Assembly (NCBI GenBank): GCA_047612385.1
Contig: JBLGAR010000005.1
Location: forward strand, 9,324 to 73,323
Direction: 5' to 3'
DNA from: JBALVT01 sp047612385
GTDB taxonomy: Bacteria > Pseudomonadota > Gammaproteobacteria > Pseudomonadales > Halieaceae
DNA: 64,000 bases
In this document: positions 1 to 7,915 of the stretch, piece by piece
Position numbering within the stretch: the stretch's first letter is position 1
Layout: the number at the start of each line of letters is the position of its first letter
Made by a program: the position numbers and the translations under genes
Notes under the pieces: generated by a model
The model's database searches: none
Told to the model about the DNA's origin: nothing
Seen by the model: the letters and a program-made list of their open reading frames with translations, nothing else

Positions 1-98
1 AGCGGCCCGTGCATTTACAACGAACGGAGATTGGTGTGGCGGTGGGTCTTGGAGTTTTATTGCTTCTGGTTTTCTTTATGTGGTGGCGGAGCGCTTAG
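1..98 (+). CDS. C-terminal tail of a membrane protein (5' end outside window)
   Basis: An open frame runs in from the left edge and stops at TAG 96-98. Its last 30 or so residues are a basic stretch followed by one strongly hydrophobic segment rich in V, G, L and F, ending in WWRSA, so the protein finishes in a transmembrane helix. The gene sits just upstream of ispG, where gammaproteobacteria often carry rodZ or pilF. RodZ normally has a periplasmic domain after its membrane helix, and none is present here. It could be a short RodZ-like protein or something unrelated. The product cannot be named from this fragment. Confidence 0.5.
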   Translation, partial: RPVHLQRTEIGVAVGLGVLLLLVFFMWWRSA

Positions 99-101
99 TT
101 T

Positions 102-1232
102 ATGACAACTGAATCACCTATCAAGAGACGTATCAGCCGGCAAATATACGTCGGAGATGTGGCCGTGGGTGGCGATGCGCCGATCAGCGTGCAGAGCATG
201 ACCAATACAGAAACCTGCGATGTCGATGCTACCGTCGCGCAGGTGCAGGCGATACAAGATGCCGGAGCCGACATCGTAAGAATATCTGTGCCTAGTATGG
301 ATGCGGCGGAGGCATTTCGTAAAATACGTGCGCGAGTGTCAGTGCCTCTGGTTGCAGATATACACTTTGATCACAAAATCGCGCTTAAGGTCGCCGAGTA
401 TGGCGTTGATTGTTTGCGTATCAACCCTGGCAATATCGGCCGGGATGATAAGGTCAGAGAAGTGATCAACAGCGCCAGAGATAAAGGCATTCCGATTCGT
501 ATCGGTGTCAACGCAGGTTCTCTAGGGAAGGATTTAGAGCGTAAGTATGGTGAACCAACCGCCGAGGCGCTGGTGGAGTCCGCGCTGCGCCACGTAGACA
601 TCCTCGACAAGTTTGATTACCAGGACTTTAAGGTGAGCGTTAAGGCTTCAGATATCTTTATGGCAGTAAAAGCCTATAGGTTACTGGCCGAACAAATAGA
701 GCAGCCGCTGCATTTGGGTATTACAGAAGCCGGTGGATTGCGCGGCGGAACTGTTAAGTCTTCCGTAGGCTTGGGCATGCTGCTGATGGACGGCATTGGC
801 GATACCATTCGTATCTCCCTGGCAGCGGACCCGGTTGAGGAAGTGAAAGTTGGTTTTGAGATTTTGAAAAGTCTCAAGCTGCGTGCAAATGGTATCAACT
901 TTATCGCCTGCCCCAGTTGCTCGCGCCAGAACTTTGATGTGATATCCACTATGAACACGCTGGAGCAAAGGCTAGAGGACATACGCACACCAATGAACGT
1001 CGCGGTCATCGGTTGTATCGTCAACGGTCCCGGTGAGGCAAAAGTAGCCGATATCGGCTTAACCGGTGCATCACCGAGTAATTTAATTTATGTCGATGGG
1101 GAGCCCGATCACAAAGTGGGAAACACTGACTTTGTCGATCACCTCGAGCAGGTGATCAGAGAGCGGGCGGCGGGGCTGGAGCGCGAGAGAGCGATTGCAG
1201 ATGAAAATCTCATCTTGAAGTCGACCCGTTGA
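102..1232 (+). CDS. ispG: 4-hydroxy-3-methylbut-2-en-1-yl diphosphate synthase (flavodoxin)
   Basis: IspG (GcpE) converts MEcPP to HMBPP in the methylerythritol phosphate route to isoprenoids, using a [4Fe-4S] cluster in the cytosol. The 376-residue protein has the N-terminal TIM-barrel-like domain (motif SVQSMTNT near residue 29). It carries the cluster ligands C270, C273 and C305 plus the conserved E312, at the same positions as in the 372-residue E. coli enzyme. The ATG at 102 lies 3 bases after the preceding stop, with no strong ribosome binding site visible. It is the first gene of the conserved ispG-hisS-yfgM-bamB-der order, and hisS follows after 25 bases. Confidence 0.97.
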   Translation: MTTESPIKRRISRQIYVGDVAVGGDAPISVQSMTNTETCDVDATVAQVQAIQDAGADIVRISVPSMDAAEAFRKIRARVSVPLVADIHFDHKIALKVAEYGVDCLRINPGNIGRDDKVREVINSARDKGIPIRIGVNAGSLGKDLERKYGEPTAEALVESALRHVDILDKFDYQDFKVSVKASDIFMAVKAYRLLAEQIEQPLHLGITEAGGLRGGTVKSSVGLGMLLMDGIGDTIRISLAADPVEEVKVGFEILKSLKLRANGINFIACPSCSRQNFDVISTMNTLEQRLEDIRTPMNVAVIGCIVNGPGEAKVADIGLTGASPSNLIYVDGEPDHKVGNTDFVDHLEQVIRERAAGLERERAIADENLILKSTR

Positions 1233-1257
1233 AAGCTTCACAGTCACAGGAGGCAAT

Positions 1258-2550
1258 GTGAGTAATTTACGAGCCGTTAAGGGAATGAGTGACATCTTTC
1301 CCGACGAGACTCCCCACTGGCAACGTTTCGAGGCGATTGTTCGTCAGGTGGCAGGGAGCTTTGGCTATGGAGAGGTTCGATTTCCTGTCGTTGAGCATAC
1401 TGAGTTGTTTAAACGCTCTATTGGCGAAGTGACCGACATTGTTGAAAAAGAAATGTATAGCTTTCCCGATCGCAACGGTGAAAGTATGACTCTGCGCCCA
1501 GAGGGTACTGCAGGTTGTGTGCGTGCGGCCATTCAGCAGGGTATTTTGAATACTCCACAAAGACTGTGGTACACCGGGCCAATGTTTCGCTACGAACGTC
1601 CACAAAAAGGCCGTTACCGCCAGTTTCATCAGGTTGGGTTCGAGGCGTTTGGAGTTGCAACACCGGACATGGACGCCGAGCTAATCTTGTTAACAGCTAG
1701 GCTTTGGCGCGCTTTGGGTATTGCCGATGGCGTTGAACTTCAGCTCAATTCTATTGGCAGTAGCGAGGCCAGGAGCCAATACCGAAGCGCTCTATCGTCT
1801 TATCTTGAGCAGCATCTAGACGCTTTGGATGAGGACAGCCAAAGACGTTTACACACTAATCCGCTGCGTATACTCGACAGCAAAAACCCTGAGACTCAAG
1901 CTTTGTTGGATCGTGCCCCATCGCTGGTTGATTTTCTGGATGAAGAATCAGCCGAAGACTTCTCTCGGCTGCGTGAGTTACTTGATGCCGCCGGGCTTGC
2001 TTACACCATTAATCCGCGTTTGGTTCGCGGTCTGGACTACTACAACAAAACGGTCTTCGAGTGGGTCACAGATCGTCTCGGAGCGCAGGGAGCGGTAGGC
2101 GGTGGCGGTCGCTACGACGGGCTGGTTGAACAGCTCGGAGGCAAAGCGACGCCGGCAGTCGGTTTTGCCATGGGTATTGAAAGACTGGTGCTTCTGATGG
2201 AGGAACTTGGGGCCGCCGTTGAGGTAACGTCGCGCGCTGACATTTACGTTGTGTCGGCAGGAGAAGGTGCTCAGACCAAGGCTTTTGCAGTGGTAGAATC
2301 TTTGCGCAACGCACTCCCCAACTGCAAAATAGTGCAGCATACGGGCGGCGGCAGTTTCAAAAGCCAGATGAAGAAGGCAGACAAGAGCGGTGCGCAAGTC
2401 GCATTGATTTTGGGTGAAGATGAGGTGGCAGCGCAAACTGTGACCCTCAAGACCCTGCGCGCGCAAGATGACACGACCAAACGAGAAGCACAGCAAACTG
2501 TGGCTATATCAGAACTGGAAGCGACGCTGAAAACAGCGTTTGCCTCCTGA
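1258..2550 (+). CDS. hisS: Histidine--tRNA ligase
   Basis: Class II aminoacyl-tRNA synthetase charging tRNA-His. The 430-residue length matches the family (E. coli 424). Motif 2 with MFRYERPQKGRYRQFHQ is near residues 109-125. The histidine-specific motif LVRGLDYY is at 255-262, and GGRYDGL follows as part of the active site. The C-terminal anticodon-binding domain covers about 330-430. The start is GTG at 1258, preceded by CAGGAGG at the right distance. An overlapping ATG at 1256 is in another frame. It is probably cotranscribed with ispG and yfgM. Confidence 0.97.
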   Translation: MSNLRAVKGMSDIFPDETPHWQRFEAIVRQVAGSFGYGEVRFPVVEHTELFKRSIGEVTDIVEKEMYSFPDRNGESMTLRPEGTAGCVRAAIQQGILNTPQRLWYTGPMFRYERPQKGRYRQFHQVGFEAFGVATPDMDAELILLTARLWRALGIADGVELQLNSIGSSEARSQYRSALSSYLEQHLDALDEDSQRRLHTNPLRILDSKNPETQALLDRAPSLVDFLDEESAEDFSRLRELLDAAGLAYTINPRLVRGLDYYNKTVFEWVTDRLGAQGAVGGGGRYDGLVEQLGGKATPAVGFAMGIERLVLLMEELGAAVEVTSRADIYVVSAGEGAQTKAFAVVESLRNALPNCKIVQHTGGGSFKSQMKKADKSGAQVALILGEDEVAAQTVTLKTLRAQDDTTKREAQQTVAISELEATLKTAFAS

Positions 2551-2576
2551 AGTAAAGTAACGAGGAATATTGAAAA

Positions 2577-3323
2577 GTGGACAGCTATCGTACTGAAGAT
2601 GAGCAAGTAGAGGCCATTCGGCGCTGGTGGGATGACAATGGGAAATCGACGATTGTCGCGATTGTGGTCGCGCTTTCTGCCGGCTTTGGTTGGCAGGCCT
2701 GGAAAGGTCATGAGGCGGAGCAGGCGGAGGTTGCGTCTGGTATCTACCTGTCGATGCTGCAAAATCTGGAGGGTGAGAATCGTTCGATCAAACAGCTCAA
2801 AGAAGCAGCAGATTTAGCGTCTCAACTTAAGACGGAATTTGCCTCCACCAGCTATGCGCAATTCGCGGCGTTGCACCTGGCCGGACTTGCGGTTTCGAAA
2901 GATCAGTTGACGGAAGCTGAGGCACACTTGCGATGGGTGTTGTCCAAGGCCGGTAAGGGCGGGGACGTTGCGCAGATCACCGAGTTGCGATTGGCGCGAG
3001 TGCTGGCCGCAGCCGGTAAAGCAGATCAGGCACAGGAAATTTTGCAGCGAGCTGGCGCAGTATCCTATTCTGCATCCTATGCGGTCGCCAGAGGGGATAT
3101 TTTGTTGCAGCTAGGGCGCAAGGACGAAGCTCGCGATGCTTATAAAGATGCACAGACGTTAATGGGTCCCGATGCTAACCAGTTGAATCTGGCTACTCTG
3201 AATCAGAAACTTCAGAGTTTGAGCCCTATCCCGGCGCGTCTATCAGTAGCGGCTGCTGAAATGGAGGCCGTGTCATCCGAAACCGACGCGCTAGAGTCGC
3301 CTTCTGTTCAACAGGAACCTTGA
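2577..3323 (+). CDS. yfgM: YfgM-type tetratricopeptide ancillary translocon protein
   Basis: A 248-residue inner-membrane protein with a short cytoplasmic N-terminus, one membrane helix at about residues 23-43, and a periplasmic alpha-helical region with TPR-like repeats (alanine-rich, e.g. around 75-200). In E. coli YfgM associates with PpiD at the SecYEG translocon and influences periplasmic chaperoning. That role is family knowledge, not seen here. The GTG start at 2577 follows GAGGAA. The gene lies between hisS and bamB, the standard place for yfgM, and is separated from bamB by one base. Confidence 0.9.
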   Translation: MDSYRTEDEQVEAIRRWWDDNGKSTIVAIVVALSAGFGWQAWKGHEAEQAEVASGIYLSMLQNLEGENRSIKQLKEAADLASQLKTEFASTSYAQFAALHLAGLAVSKDQLTEAEAHLRWVLSKAGKGGDVAQITELRLARVLAAAGKADQAQEILQRAGAVSYSASYAVARGDILLQLGRKDEARDAYKDAQTLMGPDANQLNLATLNQKLQSLSPIPARLSVAAAEMEAVSSETDALESPSVQQEP

Positions 3324-3324
3324 A

Positions 3325-4518
3325 ATGAGACCATCCCTGTCACCATGGCGTTTGATAGCCACCTTAGTACTGCTGTCAACTTTGTCCGCTTGCGGCACTA
3401 TTGATACCGTAGGGGGTTGGTTTAGCTCGGACGATGAAGATCCACGCAAGCCTGTCGAGCTTGAGGATATTGAACAGCAGGTAACGTTCAAGAAACTATG
3501 GTCAAAGGGCATTGGCGACGGGCAGGGTGAGGGCTTATACAAACTGACGCCTGTTATTGACAGAGATCGTATCTTTGCGGCGTCCTCCGATGGTGTGGTG
3601 GTGTCTCATGATCGTCACTCCGGGAAAGAGCTTTGGGAACGCGAGTTGGAGGTCGATTTGTCAGGAGGTGTTGGTAAATTTGAAGACTCGCTCTTTGTAG
3701 GTACTAGCGAAGGGTATGTGACCAGGCTCAGCGCGGAAGATGGAAGCGAAATTTGGTCAACTCGTCTGCAGGGCGAAGTTTTGGCTGCCCCCCAAGGTGA
3801 TGGCAAGGTCGTGATAGCGCAAACCTATGACGGTAGATTGCAGGGTCTGGACTTTTCCAGTGGTAAAAAACTTTGGGTTCACGATAGCAACGTTCCTGTG
3901 CTGACAGTGCGTGGTACCAGCACGCCTATTTTGAGCAACGGCGTGGTATACGCAGGTTTTGCCAATGGGCGTGTTCTTGCTTTCAACGCTCAAACCGGGA
4001 CTATTTCCTGGGAGGCGCGAGTAGCAATTTCCCAGGGACGCTCGGAGATAGAGCGCATTGTTGATGTTGATGGCACCATGGCGTTGATAGGCAGCGAGCT
4101 GTTTGCAGCAAGTTATCAGGGCCGTTTGGTCGGCATAGATATCAGCAACGGTCGAAAAATATGGCAGCAAGATGCCTCTTCCTATTCTGGTGTTTCTCAA
4201 GGCTTTGGCAATATTTATATCAGCGATGAAAGCGGCGCACTGACGGCATACTTGCGCAACGGACAGGGTATTCGCTGGGAGCAGGGCGCTTTGGGATTTA
4301 GAAATTTGTCCCGGCCTACTCCTGTAAACAGCTATGTGGCGGTCGCTGATTTCGAGGGCTACGTGCATCTGGTTTCTCAAGTCGATGGCGAATTTGTCGG
4401 GCGTATCAAAACCGACGGCGATGGCGTTAGAGCGGATATGATTGGCGACGGAAACATTCTTTACGTCTATGGCAACAGCGGAAAGCTGTTCGCCTTTGAA
4501 ATTAGCTCTAAGGAATAA
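3325..4518 (+). CDS. bamB: Outer membrane assembly lipoprotein BamB
   Basis: BamB is the beta-propeller lipoprotein of the BAM complex that inserts beta-barrel proteins into the outer membrane. The 397-residue protein begins with a lipoprotein signal whose lipobox LSAC places the acylated cysteine at residue 23. Acidic linker residues follow. Then come repeated PQQ/WD-like blades with the recurring pattern G...W (for example GKELWE, GSEIWS, GKKLWV, GRKIWQ). The start ATG at 3325 has AGGAACC upstream. It is followed by der after 11 bases, as in most gammaproteobacteria. Confidence 0.95.
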   Translation: MRPSLSPWRLIATLVLLSTLSACGTIDTVGGWFSSDDEDPRKPVELEDIEQQVTFKKLWSKGIGDGQGEGLYKLTPVIDRDRIFAASSDGVVVSHDRHSGKELWERELEVDLSGGVGKFEDSLFVGTSEGYVTRLSAEDGSEIWSTRLQGEVLAAPQGDGKVVIAQTYDGRLQGLDFSSGKKLWVHDSNVPVLTVRGTSTPILSNGVVYAGFANGRVLAFNAQTGTISWEARVAISQGRSEIERIVDVDGTMALIGSELFAASYQGRLVGIDISNGRKIWQQDASSYSGVSQGFGNIYISDESGALTAYLRNGQGIRWEQGALGFRNLSRPTPVNSYVAVADFEGYVHLVSQVDGEFVGRIKTDGDGVRADMIGDGNILYVYGNSGKLFAFEISSKE

Positions 4519-4529
4519 GTAGAACTCAC

Positions 4530-5939
4530 GTGATACCTGTAATCGCCCTTGTAGGGCGCCCAAATGTCGGTAAATCTACATTGTTTAACCAGCTCACGCG
4601 TAGCCGGGATGCCTTAGTAGCTAATTTCTCAGGTTTGACCCGAGACCGAAAGTACGGTGAAGCTCGCATGGGCACCAAGCCTTTTATCGTGATCGATACG
4701 GGCGGAATTACCGGTGATGAAGAGGGCATCGACACTCAGATGGCCGGACAGTCTCTCGCTGCGATAGAAGAATCAGACGCGGTTCTATTCTTAGTGGACG
4801 CTCGGGACGGCCTGAGTCCTGCTGATCAGGCTTTGGCAAAGCACCTGCGCCAGCGTAACAAAGCATTTCACCTGGTAGTGAATAAGATTGATGGCCTGGA
4901 GGAAGAGTTAGCCAAGGGTGATTTTTATGCCCTTGGGGTTGAGTCGATGTACGCCATAGCCGCTTCCCATGGGCGCGGTGTGAGATCAATGATCGAGTCC
5001 GTACTACTGGATTTCCCGGAACCGGGAGAAGAAGAAGAAAAGGACCCTTATCGCGGTGTGAGGGTGGCTATTGTGGGGAGGCCAAATGTTGGAAAATCTA
5101 CGTTGGTCAACCGTATGTTGGGTGAGGACCGCGTTGTCGTCTACGATGAGCCCGGCACTACCCGGGACAGCATTTATATTGAATTCCTAAGGGACGAGAA
5201 ATACTACACCTTGATCGATACGGCAGGTATTCGTCGTCGAAAAAACGTCACTGAAACTGTCGAAAAATTCTCCATCGTAAAAACACTTAAAGCCATTGAT
5301 GACGCTCATGTGGTGGTGCTCATTATGGACGCCCAGCTTGGGCTCGTTGACCAGGACATGCATCTGCTGGGCCATTGCATTGAGAAAGGCCGCGCTCTGG
5401 TATTGGCGGTCAACAAGTGGGATGGTCTGGATGCCGAAGAAAAGACGCGCATTAAAACGGAGCTGACCCGCAGGTTGCAGTTTGCGAGCTTTGCCGATAC
5501 CCACTTTATATCCGCACTGCATGGCACCGGTGTTGGCCATTTATATAAGTCGATTGATGCTGCACATCAATCTGCCACTAAAAAATTGAATACCAACGTG
5601 CTTACCCGTTTGCTAGAAGATGCAGTATTCGACAATCCTCCTCCGATGATTAACGGGCGAAGAATTAAGCTGCGCTATGCGCATGCCGGGGGACAGAATC
5701 CGCCGCTAATCATCATTCATGGCAATCAGACGGCTAAAGTTCCCGTCAGCTATCAGCGTTACCTGGAGAAGATTTTTCGCAGGGAATTGCAACTGGTGGG
5801 AACGCCAGTGAGAATAGAATTTCGCGGTAGTGAGAACCCCTATGCTGAAAAGCGCGGTGAGATGACCGAACGTCAGGCCAACCGAAAGAGGCGTATCGCC
5901 GGCCAAGCGAAAGATCCCAAGAAGAGTCGAAAGCGCTAG
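4530..5939 (+). CDS. der: Ribosome biogenesis GTPase Der (EngA)
   Basis: Der is an essential double GTPase needed for 50S ribosome assembly. The 469-residue protein shows two complete G domains: P-loop GRPNVGKS at 9-16 with NKID at 118-121, and a second GRPNVGKS at 183-190 with NKWD at 295-298. A KH-like C-terminal domain and a basic tail ending KKSRKR follow. The likely start is GTG at 4530, which gives the usual N-terminus directly before the first P-loop. It closes the ispG-der block. Confidence 0.97.
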   Translation: MIPVIALVGRPNVGKSTLFNQLTRSRDALVANFSGLTRDRKYGEARMGTKPFIVIDTGGITGDEEGIDTQMAGQSLAAIEESDAVLFLVDARDGLSPADQALAKHLRQRNKAFHLVVNKIDGLEEELAKGDFYALGVESMYAIAASHGRGVRSMIESVLLDFPEPGEEEEKDPYRGVRVAIVGRPNVGKSTLVNRMLGEDRVVVYDEPGTTRDSIYIEFLRDEKYYTLIDTAGIRRRKNVTETVEKFSIVKTLKAIDDAHVVVLIMDAQLGLVDQDMHLLGHCIEKGRALVLAVNKWDGLDAEEKTRIKTELTRRLQFASFADTHFISALHGTGVGHLYKSIDAAHQSATKKLNTNVLTRLLEDAVFDNPPPMINGRRIKLRYAHAGGQNPPLIIIHGNQTAKVPVSYQRYLEKIFRRELQLVGTPVRIEFRGSENPYAEKRGEMTERQANRKRRIAGQAKDPKKSRKR

Positions 5940-5953
5940 GCGGTCCTGCCTTG

Positions 5954-6337
5954 ATGATATCCCCAGCGAAGCCCGATCTGGATAGTCGTGAGAATATCGA
6001 GAGTTTCGTCGATTTGTTCTACGCTAAGCTACTGACCGATAAACAGCTGGCTCCCATTTTTGTGGATGTTGCTGTCATCGATCTGGACGTTCACCTTCCC
6101 CACATCAAGAATTATTGGTGTAAATTATTGCTGGGCGAGCGAGCATATCAACGCCACACGATGAACATCCATCGCCAACTCCATGCCAAGAGACCTTTGG
6201 AGGAGGCCGACTTCCAACGTTGGCTGAGCACTTTCGTGGATTGCCTGAGAGATCACTATACCGGTCCTCGATCGGATCGAGCTGCCGAAATAGCGGCTAC
6301 TATTGCCGCCAATATGGCCAAAGCGCTGCGCGACTGA
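5954..6337 (+). CDS. Group III truncated haemoglobin
   Basis: A 127-residue globin of the short 2-on-2 fold. Group III features are the FVDLFYAKLL start of helix B and the HRQLHAKRPLEEADFQRWL stretch around residues 75-94 containing the likely proximal histidine and the conserved F..W pattern. Such proteins bind O2, NO or sulphide; the physiological ligand here is unknown. TTG at 5951 and ATG at 5954 are both possible starts, and ATG is chosen. It lies 15 bases after der and may be read from the same transcript. A 90-base gap with a new promoter follows. Confidence 0.9.
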   Translation: MISPAKPDLDSRENIESFVDLFYAKLLTDKQLAPIFVDVAVIDLDVHLPHIKNYWCKLLLGERAYQRHTMNIHRQLHAKRPLEEADFQRWLSTFVDCLRDHYTGPRSDRAAEIAATIAANMAKALRD

Positions 6338-6400
6338 TCCCTGTTAGCCTGGCGCCTGTTGTTTGCCGCAAGCTGTGATCAAAAAATAAGCACAATATAC

Positions 6401-6428
6401 TTGCGATTTCTAATTATGGTGTTATAGT
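6401..6428 (+). promoter_or_regulatory. Promoter of the GntR/ABC operon
   Basis: TTGCGA at 6401-6406 and TATAGT at 6423-6428 are separated by 16 bases and resemble a housekeeping sigma-70 promoter. The -10 element lies inside the inverted repeat at 6415-6444, so a repressor bound there would exclude RNA polymerase. Read by eye; no transcript data. Confidence 0.6.
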
Positions 6429-6444
6429 AATGTATAACACCATA
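6415..6444. promoter_or_regulatory. Operator: perfect 12-base inverted repeat
   Basis: Arms TATGGTGTTATA (6415-6426) and TATAACACCATA (6433-6444) are exact reverse complements with a 6-base spacer. The repeat overlaps the -10 element of the operon that encodes a YtrA-type GntR repressor three genes downstream. YtrA-family repressors bind such AT-flanked dyads at their own promoter, so autoregulation is the simplest reading. This is inferred from position and symmetry. Confidence 0.75.
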
Positions 6445-6462
6445 TCAATAGAGATCAGTAGA

Positions 6463-6675
6463 ATGTTGAGTTCTTCAAGAAGATTGAGAGTAACCAGGAC
6501 AGATGGCCGTATTGTGACCTATTCGGCTCTGTTTATGGTTTGCGCGCTTATGAGCGCAGTAGGGGGAGGTGCCTGGGGCGCCCTGGCATTTATGCCCGCC
6601 GCCGTTGCAATGGAGATTGCGAGCCGCAATTGCACTGGTTCGTCAAACGCAGATACCACACGCACTCCCAGCTGA
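6463..6675 (+). CDS. Small membrane protein of the GntR/ABC operon
   Basis: A 70-residue protein if started at ATG 6463. An in-frame ATG at 6430 lies inside the operator and about at the expected transcript start, so it is not preferred. A basic N-terminus (SSSRRLRVTR) precedes one or two hydrophobic stretches with glycine and alanine (about residues 22-50). The tail is polar and rich in S and T. No family was recognised. It is the first gene of the operon, 30 bases before the DUF2807 gene. Confidence 0.55.
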   Translation: MLSSSRRLRVTRTDGRIVTYSALFMVCALMSAVGGGAWGALAFMPAAVAMEIASRNCTGSSNADTTRTPS

Positions 6676-6705
6676 ATTAATACATCGGTCTTTGAGGTGA
6701 ACTTT

Positions 6706-7554
6706 ATGCTGCGAATGCTACTGTCTTTGGCCAGCATTTTATTAGCGCACGCTGCCGGCGCAGACGTCCAACGAGTTAGCGATTTGTCCTTTGAGCGCGT
6801 GGTGTTGCACGGCGCTGGCAAGCTGCAGGTCCGTCAGGGTGTGCAGCCCATACTGACTATAAAGGGCGATGACGAAGAGCTGGACAAGGGAGCTTTCTAC
6901 CTGGATGGAGATACACTCTTTTTGGGTCGCGGTGGCAAGATGCGATCAAATGTATCTGGAGTCGATTTTATGCTCACAGTAGAGAAACTAACCCATTTAA
7001 AGTTGCTGGGTACAGGCAACATCTATGTAAAGCCTCTTGAAGTTGAAGATTTGTACGTCGCCCTTGATGGATCCGGAGATATTAAAATGTTCTCGGTGCG
7101 CGCCAAAGACCTAACCCTGCAGCTGAGCGGTCCCGGTGATATACAGGCGGTTGAACTCTTCGCTGAAGATCTCAACGTCGTGCTATCGGGCTCGGGCGAA
7201 ATTCATCTGGGGGAGGTTGTTGCCAAGGATGCTGAGTTCTCGCTCAAAGGTTCGGGAGGAATCACGGTACAAAAAAGCGGTGTATTGGACAGCCTCGATA
7301 TAAAAATTGTCGGTTCGGGTGATGTGAATCTGGAGCCGGTCGACTCCGATGAGGTAGAGATCAATATTATGGGTTCGGGTGATGCGACAGTTCATGCTCG
7401 CTCCGAACTAGAAGTCGGCATTATTGGTAGTGGCGATGTCTATTACAGCGGCGAACCCAATATCGATCAGTCGATTCTCGGGTCGGGGGATTTACATCGC
7501 AGGCAGCCTCATAAGTCGATTGAGCAGCGGGAGCAATCAACGCGTGTCGATTGA
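6706..7554 (+). CDS. Secreted DUF2807 (GIN-domain) repeat protein
   Basis: A 282-residue protein with a signal peptide of about 20 residues ending LAHAAGA. The body is a series of about nine 18-20-residue repeats, each with a GSGD-type turn (GTGNI, GSGDI, GPGDI, GSGEI, GSGGI, GSGDV, GSGDA, GSGDV, GSGDL). This is the pattern of the DUF2807 head/GIN domain, which folds as a right-handed beta-ladder. It is likely periplasmic or surface exposed, and its partner is unknown. ATG 6706 is preferred because TTGAGGTG lies six bases before it; a GTG at 6697 is in frame but inside that site. Its end overlaps the GntR gene by 11 bases. Confidence 0.85.
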   Translation: MLRMLLSLASILLAHAAGADVQRVSDLSFERVVLHGAGKLQVRQGVQPILTIKGDDEELDKGAFYLDGDTLFLGRGGKMRSNVSGVDFMLTVEKLTHLKLLGTGNIYVKPLEVEDLYVALDGSGDIKMFSVRAKDLTLQLSGPGDIQAVELFAEDLNVVLSGSGEIHLGEVVAKDAEFSLKGSGGITVQKSGVLDSLDIKIVGSGDVNLEPVDSDEVEINIMGSGDATVHARSELEVGIIGSGDVYYSGEPNIDQSILGSGDLHRRQPHKSIEQREQSTRVD

Positions 7555-7915
7555 ATGGAATGACAAGCAGCCGATCTACAAGCAACTTCGGGTCTTGGTG
7601 GTGGAGCGAATTATGGACGGATCTTTTACCGAAGGCGAAGCTGTGCCTTCAGTCAGGCAGGTCGCTGCCGAATATCAGATTAATCACCTCACTGTGGGTA
7701 AGGCTTATCAGGAGCTGGTCGATATTGGGCTGTTGGAAAAACGCCGTGGCCTTGGCATGTACGTAGCCGCAGGCGCGCGAGTCGCACTTACTGACACCGA
7801 ACAACAAAGCTTTATAGATGACGAATTACCTGCGTTTGTAGATCGGGTGCAGGCTCTGGGAATGAACATGGATGAAGTCGTAAAAATATTGCTCGAATCA
7901 AGGAGAAAAAACTGA
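7544..7915 (+). CDS. GntR-family regulator, YtrA type
   Basis: A 123-residue one-domain regulator. The winged helix spans about residues 5-75, with QPIYKQLRVLVVERI and the recognition region SVRQVAAEYQINHLTVGKAY. Only a short helical C-terminal extension follows, the hallmark of YtrA-type GntR proteins that control ABC exporters. The start GTG at 7544 gives the usual N-terminus, and GGGAG lies about 10 bases upstream. It overlaps the previous gene, and its stop overlaps the ABC ATPase start by one base. It probably binds the inverted repeat at 6415-6444 and represses its own operon. Confidence 0.88.
   Translation: MSIEWNDKQPIYKQLRVLVVERIMDGSFTEGEAVPSVRQVAAEYQINHLTVGKAYQELVDIGLLEKRRGLGMYVAAGARVALTDTEQQSFIDDELPAFVDRVQALGMNMDEVVKILLESRRKN

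Noticed and set aside
3757..4563. A 268-codon open frame antisense to bamB
   Set aside because: It is the complement of a well-conserved gene, has no recognisable domain and no promoter or ribosome site; open by base composition.
6430..6462. ATG 6430 as start of the small membrane protein
   Set aside because: It lies inside the operator and at the expected transcript start, so no ribosome site could precede it in the mRNA.
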